Shown here: positions 17,328 through 26,600 of the stretch, in pieces
Layout of the letters: every line of letters starts with the position of its first letter
Numbering within the stretch: position 1 is the stretch's first letter
Assembly (NCBI RefSeq): GCF_947499295.1
Contig: NZ_CANMNP010000003.1
Span: 124,001-188,000 of the forward strand
Direction of reading: 5' to 3'
Length of the DNA: 64,000 nt
Origin: an uncultured Roseibium sp.
GTDB taxonomy: Bacteria > Pseudomonadota > Alphaproteobacteria > Rhizobiales > Stappiaceae
The notes under the pieces: model-generated
What the model was told of the DNA's origin: nothing
Database searches by the model: none
Seen by the model: the letters and a program-made list of their open reading frames with translations, nothing else
Translations under genes and position numbers: made by a program

Positions 17328-18512
17328 TCAGTTGAAGAGTGCCTGACGCTCGGCTTCTGACAACTGTTCCAGAGGATCATCGCCTTCGGCTTCGGTCGTT
17401 TCAGCCGTTAATTCCCATTCTGCGTCAGCTTCCGCTTCTGCTTCCGCATTAACGTCAGACAGGACTGCAACGTCGGCTTCTTCGCTCTCGCCGACTTCGT
17501 TGTCGAACAGCTTTTCAATAGCTGCTTCGTCCAACATGGCGTCAGGGTCCGCGCTTTCAAGTTCAGCTTCTTCGACGATTTCCGGTTCGTCTGCCTCGGC
17601 CGAACCAGCTGAAGCGAACATGTCATCTATTGCGGCGGCATCCATTGGTTCAGCGCCACCGGCCATGATCGCATCAACGTCGGATTCACTGGCCATAATG
17701 GCGTCGACGTCTGCTTCGCTTGCCGGTGTTGCAGCCGGTTCCGCTGCAGGTGCTTCGGCACTGTTTTCTTTCAACGCCGCATCGAAGACATCATCGCTTG
17801 CAGACATCAGTTCATCGACGTTGTTTTGGGAAACGCCAGTGCCTGCGCGTTGCGGTCCGTTCAGAAGATGCGCATCCGGGCGCGAGTCGACAGGGCCGGC
17901 GAGCGCATCTGGCTGAACATCTTCGATGCCCCAGATGTTGATCATCAGATTAATGCGGCTCTCCAGGTAGCGCAGTACCTGAACAACCTTGTTGGTCCGC
18001 TGACCGGTCAGGTCCTGGAAAGAGCATGCCATGAAGATTTCGGTCGCTTTTGCGTCGATATCGTCGCAAGTGGCATCATCGGCACCGTTTTCGCGAAGAA
18101 CCCAGGCCTTTTCCTGGATTTGTTCCGCTGCCTCGAGGATCGACTGGGTCGCGCCTTCTGTCTGCGTGACGATCGCGTCCAGTTCGTGTGAGGCATCGAC
18201 AAAACGGTTGCTGTCGTCCTCTTCCTGCTTGATATTAGCGATCTCCGACTTCGTTCGTTCGATGGCCTCATGCATGTCTGCGATGTCGAGGCGAATCTTG
18301 TCGAGGTCGGGTACCTTGCGCTGTCGTGTCACGACTTTCTCAAGTCGCTGGATTGCGCCAAGGATCTCCGTTGTCTCCGGGGTCTTTTGCCGTTTGAGGA
18401 ATTCCGTCAGGAACCGACGCCCGCGGTCGGATTCCATCAGGGTTTGCTCAAGAGTCTGATATTCAGCGTCGCTGATCAGCTCTGTTTGTTCCTGTTTTGC
18501 TTCCGCTTTCAT
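17328..18512 (-). CDS. cheZ: Chemotaxis protein phosphatase CheZ with a long acidic tail
   Basis: The best start is ATG 18512 (MKAEAKQEQ...), giving 394 residues; the frame stays open for 43 codons upstream but with no family resemblance. A long helical hairpin (about 60-200) carries CSFQDLTGQRTNKVVQVL, the CheZ catalytic motif in which the second glutamine of QDLTGQ attacks CheY-P. After residue 215 the protein becomes an acidic, alanine-rich tail twice the length of the enterobacterial one. This tail has repeated short motifs VDELMSASDD, VDAIMASESD, VDAIMAGGAE, IDDMFASAGS and IEKLFDNE. These look like amphipathic CheY-binding peptides. No other che gene is nearby. Confidence 0.83.
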   Translation of the reverse strand: MKAEAKQEQTELISDAEYQTLEQTLMESDRGRRFLTEFLKRQKTPETTEILGAIQRLEKVVTRQRKVPDLDKIRLDIADMHEAIERTKSEIANIKQEEDDSNRFVDASHELDAIVTQTEGATQSILEAAEQIQEKAWVLRENGADDATCDDIDAKATEIFMACSFQDLTGQRTNKVVQVLRYLESRINLMINIWGIEDVQPDALAGPVDSRPDAHLLNGPQRAGTGVSQNNVDELMSASDDVFDAALKENSAEAPAAEPAATPASEADVDAIMASESDVDAIMAGGAEPMDAAAIDDMFASAGSAEADEPEIVEEAELESADPDAMLDEAAIEKLFDNEVGESEEADVAVLSDVNAEAEAEADAEWELTAETTEAEGDDPLEQLSEAERQALFN

Positions 18513-18632
18513 GTGGACGCGAATCTCAACTTGCCTAAGGGTCGTTGGTTGCCGTAACACGGTCAACTTCGCCCAAAGAGTAAGATGAAAATCGTTAACA
18601 TCTTTTTGCGGTGGCCGCTTTCCAGGGTTTTC

Positions 18633-19799
18633 ATGCCACACATTTCGTTCCCTATCGGTGCAAGAGTCTCAGCACTGTTTGCTTGCCATTTTTTTGGATT
18701 TGGCCTGTTCCTGCCGTTTTTCCCGGTTGTTCTCGGATTGAAGGGCTTAAGCCCGGTTGAAATCGGATTAATTCTGGGAATCGGTACGATTTCTCGCATT
18801 GGTGCGAGTCCAATCCTTTCGAATCTGTCCGACAGGTCTGGCCAGCGACGTTTTTCGGTCATGATCTACTCTCTTGCGGGAGCCGGGTTGCTTGCACTTT
18901 TCTTTCTCCCAGGCGGACTTTTGATGCTCGGTGTTGCGGTCATCGGATTTATGGTGATGAACGCCCCCATTGTTCCCTTGAGCGATGCCTATGCGCTGGA
19001 TGTTCAGCGCAATACAGGTGCAGATTATGCGCGTATGAGGCTCTGGGGATCAGCAGGGTTTGTGGTTGCAACACTTGCCGGTGGAGCACTGACTTCGGAA
19101 GGATCTGCCTGGCTGCTGGTCGTTGCGATTTGTGCTGCAAGCCTTGCAACATGCGCTGTGGTCATGAGCTTACCGCGTCAACAGCGCGATGAACACGACG
19201 CCCAAGACGAAGCGGAAGACGCCCCGACACCCTTTCGAACGGTGTGGTTTTGGCCTGTCCTGACCGTCTTGGGGCTCTTTCAGGCCAGTCACGCCGCGTT
19301 TTACGGTTTTGGCACGCTATACTGGCAATCGAAAAATGTGCCTGACCTGGCAATCGGAGGGCTTTGGGCCATCGGCGTTGTCGCTGAGATCGGTCTTTTT
19401 GCAATTGCCGGTAAGTTGGCACAGCGTTTTGACCCTCCGGTCTTCCTGTTTGCAGCCGGTGCAGCAGCGGTGGTCCGGTGGGGTTTGTTTCCTTTTGCTG
19501 AGACGCTTGAAACAATGGCCGCGCTGCAACTTCTGCACGGATTGAGTTTTGGCGCTGCGCATCTTGGCGCCGTGGCAATCCTTGCCAAGGTCGTGCCCAG
19601 CCGATGGGCCGGAACCGGGCAAGGATTGTTGGCGACTTCGGTCGGCGTACAAATGGCCATAGGACTGAGCGTCTGCGGGGCGCTTTATGACATCAATCCA
19701 AATTGGCCATTCTACCTTATGGCATTGGTGGCTCTTACCGGTACGGTCTTCATGCTCGCGCTGACGCCTTTGGTGCGCCGGCGTACGAAAATCGGTTAG
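18633..19799 (+). CDS. MFS permease of the HcaT-like (PPP) family
   Basis: ATG 18633 gives a 388-residue, twelve-helix permease; ATG 18585 would add 16 residues and leave only 72 bases to the divergent cheZ start. The N-terminal region GLFLPFFPVVLGLKGLSPVE and the cytoplasmic loop LSDRSGQRR fit the MFS_1-like/HcaT group (3-phenylpropionate permease). The substrate is unknown. Its stop codon overlaps the stop of dgcA on the other strand by three bases, so the two transcripts collide tail to tail. Confidence 0.8.
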   Translation: MPHISFPIGARVSALFACHFFGFGLFLPFFPVVLGLKGLSPVEIGLILGIGTISRIGASPILSNLSDRSGQRRFSVMIYSLAGAGLLALFFLPGGLLMLGVAVIGFMVMNAPIVPLSDAYALDVQRNTGADYARMRLWGSAGFVVATLAGGALTSEGSAWLLVVAICAASLATCAVVMSLPRQQRDEHDAQDEAEDAPTPFRTVWFWPVLTVLGLFQASHAAFYGFGTLYWQSKNVPDLAIGGLWAIGVVAEIGLFAIAGKLAQRFDPPVFLFAAGAAAVVRWGLFPFAETLETMAALQLLHGLSFGAAHLGAVAILAKVVPSRWAGTGQGLLATSVGVQMAIGLSVCGALYDINPNWPFYLMALVALTGTVFMLALTPLVRRRTKIG

Positions 19800-20779
19800 C
19801 CCCAAAGGTCGGGCTGTGGCGGATAAAGCGTACTTCCTTCAAAATGAAGGCCTGGGGACCTGTCTCGAGCCAGAAGAAGCGGGCCATCCAAGTCTACAAA
19901 ATCAGCATCCTGTGCGATCAGCACTGCTGGTGCCATGGCAAGGGATGTTCCGAGCATACAGCCGATCATGACCTTGAATTCCATTGCCTTTGCTTCCTGA
20001 ACAAGCTGGAGCGCTGCAGTCAGTCCTCCGGCCTTGTCCAGCTTGATGTTGACCGCGTCGTATTTGCGGCGGAGTTCATCAACGCCTTTTCCAGGATGAA
20101 GGCTTTCGTCGGCGCAGATGGTCACAGGATGATTTGCGTCTGCCAGCAGGTCATCGCCTTTGGCAGGCAGAGGCTGCTCGATCAAGGCAACGCCTGCTGC
20201 CTCGCAAGCCGACATGTTTTTGTCAAAGCAGCTTTCGTCCCAGGCTTCGTTTGCATCGACAATCAAAGTACTGTTCGGCGCGGAGGCACGAACAGCCGCA
20301 ATGCGTTCATCATCTCCTGCACCTGCAAGTTTGACTTTCAACAGCGGGCGATGAGCAGCAGCAGCGGTCTTTTCAGCCATGATGCCCGGCGTGTCGACGC
20401 TGATCGTGAAGGCTGTGGTCACAGGTTTTAAAACACCGAGCCCGGCAATCACGGCTGCGGAATGGCCCGAGCGTTTGGCCTCAAGATCCCAGAGCGCACA
20501 GTCGACAGCGTTTCTGGCAGCTCCTGCAGGCATGGCCTTAAGCAAAGCCTCTCGCGACAACCCCTCTTTCAGAAGCGGGGCAATCTCCTCGACTTGCGTT
20601 TGTACGCTCTCAAGGGTCTCACCATAGCGAGGGTAGGGGACGCATTCGCCGTGGCCTGTCGATGTGCCGTCGCCGACGGTGACCATAACAACTTGCGCAT
20701 GCGTTCGCGTTTCGCGCGATATCTTAAATCCTCCGGCAATTTCAAACCGCTCTGCTACCAACTCGACTGACAAGCTCAT
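19796..20779 (-). CDS. dgcA: N-acetyl-D-glutamate racemase (enolase superfamily)
   Basis: The 327-residue protein belongs to the dipeptide-epimerase/muconate-cycloisomerase branch of the enolase superfamily. Visible are the KxK catalytic pair in LLKVKLAG (K148, K150), metal ligands D175 (VDANEAW), E201 (EQPLP) and D224 (CADES), and the opposite lysine in NIKLDKAGG. By sequence alone it could be an L-Ala-D/L-Glu epimerase. The 4-base overlap with the upstream DUF1611 gene identifies the DgcN-DgcA pair, in which DgcN acetylates D-glutamate and DgcA racemises N-acetyl-D-glutamate. Confidence 0.85.
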   Translation of the reverse strand: MSLSVELVAERFEIAGGFKISRETRTHAQVVMVTVGDGTSTGHGECVPYPRYGETLESVQTQVEEIAPLLKEGLSREALLKAMPAGAARNAVDCALWDLEAKRSGHSAAVIAGLGVLKPVTTAFTISVDTPGIMAEKTAAAAHRPLLKVKLAGAGDDERIAAVRASAPNSTLIVDANEAWDESCFDKNMSACEAAGVALIEQPLPAKGDDLLADANHPVTICADESLHPGKGVDELRRKYDAVNIKLDKAGGLTAALQLVQEAKAMEFKVMIGCMLGTSLAMAPAVLIAQDADFVDLDGPLLLARDRSPGLHFEGSTLYPPQPDLWG

Positions 20780-21789
20780 GGCGCACCAAACTCAGCTGAA
20801 ACCTTGTCGACGATCGCTTCCATGCCGAAACGGACCGGGTCCGTTGCCGGCAAGCCGTGCTTTTCACCGACTTTGGCAAGGTAGGCTTGCGCTTCATCTT
20901 CGTCGAGTGCGGCAGTGTTTACCGCAATCCCGACACAGCGGATCTCCGGATTGGTCAATTGGCCACACTGGATTGTCAGGTCTATGACTTCCTGAATGCT
21001 GGGCAAAGGCGTTTCAACTCCGCGCATTTTGGTACGGGTCGGTTCATGACACACGATGAAGCCGTCAGGCTGCGAACCGTGAAGGAGACCGAGCGTGACA
21101 CCGGCAAACGAAGGGTGGAACAAGGATCCCTGTCCCTCAATGATCTGCCAGGCGGTGTCGTCCGTTTCAGGGGAAAGCCATTCGGCGGCACCTGCGATAA
21201 AGTCGGCAATCACTGCATCCAATGCGGTGCCGCGACCGGAAATGAAGACACCGGTCTGGCCGGTGGCACAGAACGAACTGTTGTAACCGCGTTCGCTCAT
21301 GGCCTTGTCCATTGCAAGGGCGGTGTATTTCTTGCCGACCGAGCAATCCGTTCCCACGGCCAGAATGCGTTTGCCAGAGCGTTTGGTGCCCTTGCCGGTG
21401 GCAAATGTCATTGTGTTCAGCCGCACATCATGCAGCTGGCGGCCGTTTCTTTCTGCCGCCTCCTTGATGACATCGATATCGCCAAGGCGCACATGGAGAC
21501 CCGAGGCAACATCAAGACCCGCATCCAGTGCTTCAACGATGGAGGTCACCCAGTGTTCCGGCAACCGGCCCCCTGCGTTGACGGCCCCGATAACCAGTGT
21601 CTGCGCACCGGCGGCCTTGCCTTCTCCAATCGACATGTCAGGCAGGCCCGTATCGGCCGCACATCCCTGCAATCGCACCTGACCGACGCACCAGTCTTTG
21701 CGCCAGTCGACAATGCCAATCGCGGTCTTTGCCGCCAGGGCATCGGGAACGTCCCCAAGAAACAAAAGGTAAGGCCGGGCAATTTCCAT
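20776..21789 (-). CDS. dgcN: D-glutamate N-acetyltransferase (DUF1611 family)
   Basis: The 337-residue DUF1611 protein has an N-terminal alpha/beta domain. A P-loop-like segment follows, VGTDCSVGKKYTALAM, with typical downstream ATGQTGVFISGRGTALDAV and IIEGQGSLFHPSFAGV. DUF1611 proteins were long unassigned; DgcN has been shown to use acetyl-CoA to acetylate D-glutamate in marine bacteria. It is the first gene of a two-gene operon with dgcA. D-glutamate would come from peptidoglycan or marine D-amino acids. The deacetylase expected to finish the pathway is not in the window. Confidence 0.85.
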   Translation of the reverse strand: MEIARPYLLFLGDVPDALAAKTAIGIVDWRKDWCVGQVRLQGCAADTGLPDMSIGEGKAAGAQTLVIGAVNAGGRLPEHWVTSIVEALDAGLDVASGLHVRLGDIDVIKEAAERNGRQLHDVRLNTMTFATGKGTKRSGKRILAVGTDCSVGKKYTALAMDKAMSERGYNSSFCATGQTGVFISGRGTALDAVIADFIAGAAEWLSPETDDTAWQIIEGQGSLFHPSFAGVTLGLLHGSQPDGFIVCHEPTRTKMRGVETPLPSIQEVIDLTIQCGQLTNPEIRCVGIAVNTAALDEDEAQAYLAKVGEKHGLPATDPVRFGMEAIVDKVSAEFGAP

Positions 21790-21911
21790 GAGTTACGCTC
21801 TCAGGTGTCTGTTGGTAGAAATCGAAGCCTCCTTTATGAGGCCGTGACCTGATCTTTTCAATCAGGTATACGGAGGATGATTGAGTAGCGGCAAGGGGGC
21901 AGCCATCCGCA

Positions 21912-23060
21912 ATGGCATTCCTGGAAAAGAACATTGCACCGGATATGGAATTCGAAGCGGATGGTCCAGAACACCAGTTTCTGGCGCTGTCCGGTGACTG
22001 GACCGTCAGCACCATCGGCGATGCTGAAAAGCTCATCGACAAACTGAATATCGGCAAGGACCGGCTGACCTGCATTGATGTTTCCAAAATCGAGCACCTG
22101 GATACCAGTGGTGCATGGCTCATTCACAGGACACGCGGAAGACTGGAGTTTGAGGGACGCAGGGTCGGATTGACAGGCGTTTCACCCATTCGCCAAACGC
22201 TCTTCGATGAGATCGACCGTCACCACCCTCCGAGCTACCGGCCTGAAAAAAGTGGCTTTTCGGTTGCCGGGTTTTTGGAGGCCACCGGTCGTCAGATGGT
22301 CGATGCCGGCAAGGACGCCAAGGCGATGCTCCACATTCTGGGATCGCTCGGCTTGGTACTGTCAACGGTGCTCTTGCAACCCAAGCGTCTTCGCAGCATC
22401 TCAATTGCTGTTCAGTTCGACCGAAGCTGTATTGGCGCGGTTCCCATCGTCGCACTGATGAGTTTTTTGATCGGTGCCATCATTTCCCAACAGGGCGGGT
22501 TCTATCTCAGGCAATTCGGTGCAGATATCTTTGTGGTCGACCTGGCCGGTATTCTTGTGCTCAGGGAAATTGGGGTCATCTTGACCGCGATCATGGTCGC
22601 AGGACGGTCCGGATCGGCGTTCACCGCTGAACTTGGCGCTATGCGCATGCAGGAAGAGGTCGATGCGCTCCATGTAATCGGCCTCAGCGTGACGGAAGTG
22701 CTCGTACTGCCACGTATTCTGGCACTCATGATCGCGCTTCCAATTCTGACTTTCGTTGCCGACATGTCTGCGCTGTTCGGATCCGGCCTCGTGACCTGGG
22801 CTTACCTCGACATTCCACCGGCTGCCTTCCTTACGCAGCTTCAGGCCGCAATAACGACTGAAACCCTTGTCGTTGGGCTTGTAAAAGCGCCATTCATGGC
22901 GTTGATTGTTGGGCTCATTGCCTGCGTTGAAGGTCTGAAGGTCGAGGGATCTTCTGAGTCGCTTGGCCGCCACACCACCATGTCTGTTGTAAAGGCGATT
23001 TTCCTGGTCATTCTTGTAGACGGGTTCTTCGCCATTTTCTTCGCTGCGATTGGAGTATGA
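21912..23060 (+). CDS. mlaE: MlaE-type ABC permease with fused STAS (MlaB-like) domain
   Basis: The 382-residue protein has two parts. Residues 1-115 form a STAS domain with the SKIEHLDTSGAWLI loop typical of MlaB/anti-sigma antagonist folds. Residues 120-382 form the MlaE permease, with five to six helices and the conserved IVALMSFLIGAIISQQGGFYLRQFG and ELGAMRMQEEVDALHVIGL coupling region. In Escherichia coli MlaB is a separate subunit; here it is fused. The complex sits in the inner membrane and moves phospholipids between membranes. The gene overlaps the ATPase gene by ATGA. Confidence 0.9.
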   Translation: MAFLEKNIAPDMEFEADGPEHQFLALSGDWTVSTIGDAEKLIDKLNIGKDRLTCIDVSKIEHLDTSGAWLIHRTRGRLEFEGRRVGLTGVSPIRQTLFDEIDRHHPPSYRPEKSGFSVAGFLEATGRQMVDAGKDAKAMLHILGSLGLVLSTVLLQPKRLRSISIAVQFDRSCIGAVPIVALMSFLIGAIISQQGGFYLRQFGADIFVVDLAGILVLREIGVILTAIMVAGRSGSAFTAELGAMRMQEEVDALHVIGLSVTEVLVLPRILALMIALPILTFVADMSALFGSGLVTWAYLDIPPAAFLTQLQAAITTETLVVGLVKAPFMALIVGLIACVEGLKVEGSSESLGRHTTMSVVKAIFLVILVDGFFAIFFAAIGV

Positions 23061-23878
23061 TCCAGGCCATGACGCTGACTGCTCCCGAAAGCGCTGAGAA
23101 GACGACTGCCGACACGAGTGAAGGCACAGGAAATGTCCTGTCCGTACGCAATGTCACCGTAGGGTTCGGGAGCAAGATCATTCTGCAGGATCTCGACCTC
23201 GACGTGCGTCGCGGTGAAGTACTGGGCTTTGTCGGTGGATCGGGAACCGGTAAATCTGTGCTGATGCGCACGATTTTGGGCCTAAATCGCAAAAGATCCG
23301 GGTCGATATCGGTATTCGGCCATGACCTTTCCACGGCCAGTGTGACGGAGCGCAAGGCGATTGAACGCCGATGGGGCGTGCTTTTCCAGCAGGGTGCGTT
23401 GTTTTCGTCTCTATCGGTCAAGCAGAATATTCAGGTGCCGATGCGCGAACACCTGAAACTGTCGGCACAACTGATGGACGAGCTGGCGACGCTGAAACTG
23501 GAATTGGTTGGATTGCCTCAGGATGCGGCCGACAAATTACCTTCTGAGTTGTCCGGCGGCATGGTCAAAAGGGCCAGTTTGGCCCGTGCTCTTGCACTTG
23601 ATCCAGATTTGGTGTTTCTGGACGAGCCGACGTCCGGTCTCGATCCGATCGGTGCGGCGGCCTTTGATTCGCTGATTGCAAACTTGAGTTCGACTCTCGG
23701 ATTGACCGTTTATATGGTCACACATGATCTCGATAGTCTTCATTCTATCTGTGATCGCATTGCTGTTCTTGGGAAAAAGCGTGTTCTGGCCATCGGGACA
23801 CTGGACGATATGATGAAAAATGACGATCCCTGGATTCAGGCGTATTTCCGGGGGCAGCGGGCGCTGCGCCGAGTATAG
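23057..23878 (+). CDS. mlaF: MlaF-type ABC transporter ATPase
   Basis: The 273-residue ATPase carries Walker A GGSGTGKS (about 60-67), signature LSGGMVKRASLARAL (about 164), Walker B LVFLDEPTSGLDP with catalytic glutamate, and the switch histidine in VTHDLDS. The LSGGM(V/R)KR form is typical of MlaF/Mkl ATPases of MCE systems. It powers the MlaE permease. Its start overlaps the mlaE stop by four bases, and mlaD follows after ten bases, so stoichiometric co-expression is expected. Confidence 0.92.
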   Translation: MIQAMTLTAPESAEKTTADTSEGTGNVLSVRNVTVGFGSKIILQDLDLDVRRGEVLGFVGGSGTGKSVLMRTILGLNRKRSGSISVFGHDLSTASVTERKAIERRWGVLFQQGALFSSLSVKQNIQVPMREHLKLSAQLMDELATLKLELVGLPQDAADKLPSELSGGMVKRASLARALALDPDLVFLDEPTSGLDPIGAAAFDSLIANLSSTLGLTVYMVTHDLDSLHSICDRIAVLGKKRVLAIGTLDDMMKNDDPWIQAYFRGQRALRRV

Positions 23879-23888
23879 GTTGAACTGA

Positions 23889-25883
23889 ATGGAAACCCGC
23901 GCGAACTACATCCTGATCGGTGCCTTCATGGTGGCCATCCTGATCGGTGCGTTCGGCTTTGTGTACTGGCTCGCCGTTACCGCTGAATCCAGGCAGAATG
24001 TTGAGCTGAAGATTGTATACCCCGGACCCGTGACAGGATTGCCTGTCGGTGGCCAGGTGCTTTTCAACGGCATCAAGGTCGGTGACGTCAAATCACTTGA
24101 TTTTGCGCCGGGCGACCCAACAAAGGTGGTCGCCACTGTCCGGATCAATCCGAATACTCCGCTGCACGAAGATACCAAAGCTACCCTGAATTTCACGGGC
24201 CTGACAGGCGTTGCCTATGTCGACTTGAGCGGAGGGTCGAGCTCGTCGCCATTGCTGCTAAAACCGGACAGTGAACAAGTTCCGGTGATCTATGCGGAAC
24301 GCTCCTTCTTTGATGACATTGTTGATGGCGCGCGGGACGTTTTGAAACGTGCAGATTCGACGATGAAGACTATCGACGATCTGTTGAAAGAAAACCGCCC
24401 GGCAATAACTGAAATCATCACGAACGCCGAAACATTTTCAGCGGCGCTGGCGGCCAATTCCGACGGCGTGAAGGATTTCATGGCCAGTATCGGAAAAGCA
24501 TCCGACGCGTTTTCCAACCTTGCCGGCCGCATGGAAGGGCTGGTCGACCAGGGAGAGCGGCTGCTGGCAGCCGTCCCATCCGACAAGGTTACGGCCATTG
24601 TTGACGATCTAACTGAATTTTCCGCCAGCCTCGGCGAGGCCAGCAAGGATATTGACTTGTTGATGGCAGATGCCCAGGGCGCCGCCCAGGAACTTGAAAA
24701 CTTCACGAAAAAGCTGAACGAGGGCCTGGATCAGGTCCACAACGTCGTAAAGGCGGTCAAGCCGGAAGAAGTCGAGAAGGTCATGAAGGGAGCGGCCGCG
24801 CTTGGCGAGGTGCTTGAAAAGCGCACCGCGGACATCGACAAGCTGATCGTTTCGACCAGCGAGACAATGCACAACGTCAACGCAATCGTCGCAGCCGTTC
24901 AGAATCAGGACGGAGCAATCAAGGAAATCATCGAAGGTGGACGCGACGTGGTGGTGAAAGTGGATGCCATCATGACGCGTGGTGTTGAAATTGCTGCCGC
25001 TATCGACCCGCTTCAGATTGAAGAGGTCGTCAATTCGATGAGTTCCTTCACCGAAGGCATGAATGCGTCTTTGGTGCGTGTTGACGAGATCCTGGCAAGC
25101 GTTGATCCCGAAACGGTTGAAAACGCTGTCGACGGCGTGGCCAGTGTCATAGACAATTTCAATAATCAGCAGAGCCAGATCAACGAGATTATCGCTTCCA
25201 CCAAATCAACGGTTCAGAACTTTGAAGCCGTGTCGGCGACTGTGCGCGGTCAGGATGACCGGATTGCCGCGTTGATCACCGATGTGCAGGCGGCTGCTGA
25301 GCGTTTTGCAACGACGCTTGAAACCGCAAATGAACTGCTGATAGCAGTGGACCCTGACAAAGTCGCCAATATCGTCGGATCCGTCGAGACGGCAGCTGCT
25401 GGCCTTGCCAATCAGGAAGATGGAATACCGGCAATCCTGGAAAGCGCTCGCCAGGCTGCGGACAATGTCGAACAGATGACCGCTAACCTTTCCAAGCGCA
25501 CGCCTGATGTCGACCAGATCATTACCGATGCCAAACAAATGACGGCGACGTTGAACTCTACATCTGTTCGTGTGGAGAGCCTTGTTGAGAAAGTGTCGAC
25601 CATGGTGGATGGCGATGGTGAAGGCCTCATCAAGGAAGCAACACTTGCAGCACAGGCCATTCGGAAAGTGGCCGTGGCATTTGAAAGCCGGGCAGATTCC
25701 ATTGCAGGCGGACTTTCAAAATTCGCCACCCAGGGTTCAACAGACTTTGCCTCCGCACTGGCGCAGCTCAACCGGACGCTGGTTTCTATTCAACGTGCAG
25801 CAGAAAGCTTTGAGCGCAGTCCCAACAGGGTAATCTTTGGCGGTGAGGATGTGCCGACCTACTCGGGTGGCCGGCGGCGCTGA
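23889..25883 (+). CDS. mlaD: MCE-domain (MlaD-family) protein with very long coiled-coil tail
   Basis: The 664-residue protein has an N-terminal membrane anchor (about 5-27) and one MCE domain (about 38-115), with the typical YPGPVTGLPVGGQVLFNGIKVG and TGLTGVAYVDLSGG segments. About 500 residues of continuous alpha-helical, alanine- and aspartate-rich sequence follow. E. coli MlaD is only 183 residues; the long tail is more like LetB/PqiB or rhizobial MlaD-like proteins, and could form a periplasmic tube or needle reaching the outer membrane. It works with MlaE/MlaF and the following lipoprotein. Confidence 0.88.
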   Translation: METRANYILIGAFMVAILIGAFGFVYWLAVTAESRQNVELKIVYPGPVTGLPVGGQVLFNGIKVGDVKSLDFAPGDPTKVVATVRINPNTPLHEDTKATLNFTGLTGVAYVDLSGGSSSSPLLLKPDSEQVPVIYAERSFFDDIVDGARDVLKRADSTMKTIDDLLKENRPAITEIITNAETFSAALAANSDGVKDFMASIGKASDAFSNLAGRMEGLVDQGERLLAAVPSDKVTAIVDDLTEFSASLGEASKDIDLLMADAQGAAQELENFTKKLNEGLDQVHNVVKAVKPEEVEKVMKGAAALGEVLEKRTADIDKLIVSTSETMHNVNAIVAAVQNQDGAIKEIIEGGRDVVVKVDAIMTRGVEIAAAIDPLQIEEVVNSMSSFTEGMNASLVRVDEILASVDPETVENAVDGVASVIDNFNNQQSQINEIIASTKSTVQNFEAVSATVRGQDDRIAALITDVQAAAERFATTLETANELLIAVDPDKVANIVGSVETAAAGLANQEDGIPAILESARQAADNVEQMTANLSKRTPDVDQIITDAKQMTATLNSTSVRVESLVEKVSTMVDGDGEGLIKEATLAAQAIRKVAVAFESRADSIAGGLSKFATQGSTDFASALAQLNRTLVSIQRAAESFERSPNRVIFGGEDVPTYSGGRRR

Positions 25884-25908
25884 CAGGAAGATAAAGAAGG
25901 CAGGGTAT

Positions 25909-26514
25909 ATGACAAAGGCAACCACAGACATAAGCCGTAGGCGCGTACTTGGCGCGCTCGGGCTTGGTGTGCTTGTGTCCGGTTGTGCAAGCTCTGCACC
26001 TTCAGCGTTTTACAGCATCGAGGCCGCTGATGTCGGTGGTTTGGCTGGCCGGTCGAGCAGAGTTCAGGTGCTTGTGGCGTCACCCAGAGCATTAAAGGCG
26101 CTCGATTCAAGCTACATCGCTGTTGTCGACAAGGGACCGATCTACAGCTATTTCCCGAACAGTGCATGGGCGGACACCTTGCCCAATGTGGTCCAGTTGA
26201 AACTGGTGGAGACACTCCAGAATACCGGCCGTTTACGTGGAGTTGGGTTGCCTGGTGATGGCCTGTTGATCGACTATCAGTTGCAGACGGAAATCCGGGC
26301 ATTCGAACTCAGGGTCGAAGGCGCCAATCGCGGTGTTGTAGAGATCTCGGCTCGGGTTGTGAACGATCGCAATGGCCGCACCGTCGCAACCAAGGTTTTC
26401 CGCGCAGAGACCCCGTCAGGCAGCACTTCGGTCGACAAGGCTGTTGAAGCCATGAACACGTCAGCTGATCGCGTTTTTGCGGAGATGGCTGCCTGGACGC
26501 TCCGCAACGTCTGA
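25909..26514 (+). CDS. ABC-type transport auxiliary lipoprotein (PqiC-like)
   Basis: The real start is ATG 25909, 25 bases after the mlaD stop, giving 201 residues; an in-frame extension upstream overlaps mlaD. After SRRRVLGALGLG comes the lipobox LVSGC, so the protein is lipid-anchored. The body, with SAFYSIEAADVG at the start and YSYFPNSAWADTLPNVVQLKLVETLQ, is the auxiliary lipoprotein family found with MCE transporters (PqiC, formerly YmbA). PqiC forms an outer-membrane ring that docks the MCE tube, so this protein probably completes the trans-envelope bridge. Confidence 0.87.
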   Translation: MTKATTDISRRRVLGALGLGVLVSGCASSAPSAFYSIEAADVGGLAGRSSRVQVLVASPRALKALDSSYIAVVDKGPIYSYFPNSAWADTLPNVVQLKLVETLQNTGRLRGVGLPGDGLLIDYQLQTEIRAFELRVEGANRGVVEISARVVNDRNGRTVATKVFRAETPSGSTSVDKAVEAMNTSADRVFAEMAAWTLRNV

Positions 26515-26600
26515 CGAAGGTTCTCAGCACTCTTTTCTCCGCATAAGCTAACAATTTCACGCTTTCGCAGCCAAGAGCCTGTGTCATCAACAAGTGATCA

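Noticed and set aside
20857..21852. 331-codon open frame opposite dgcN
   Set aside because: Antisense shadow of a DUF1611 gene; cysteine/arginine-rich translation typical of out-of-frame reading.
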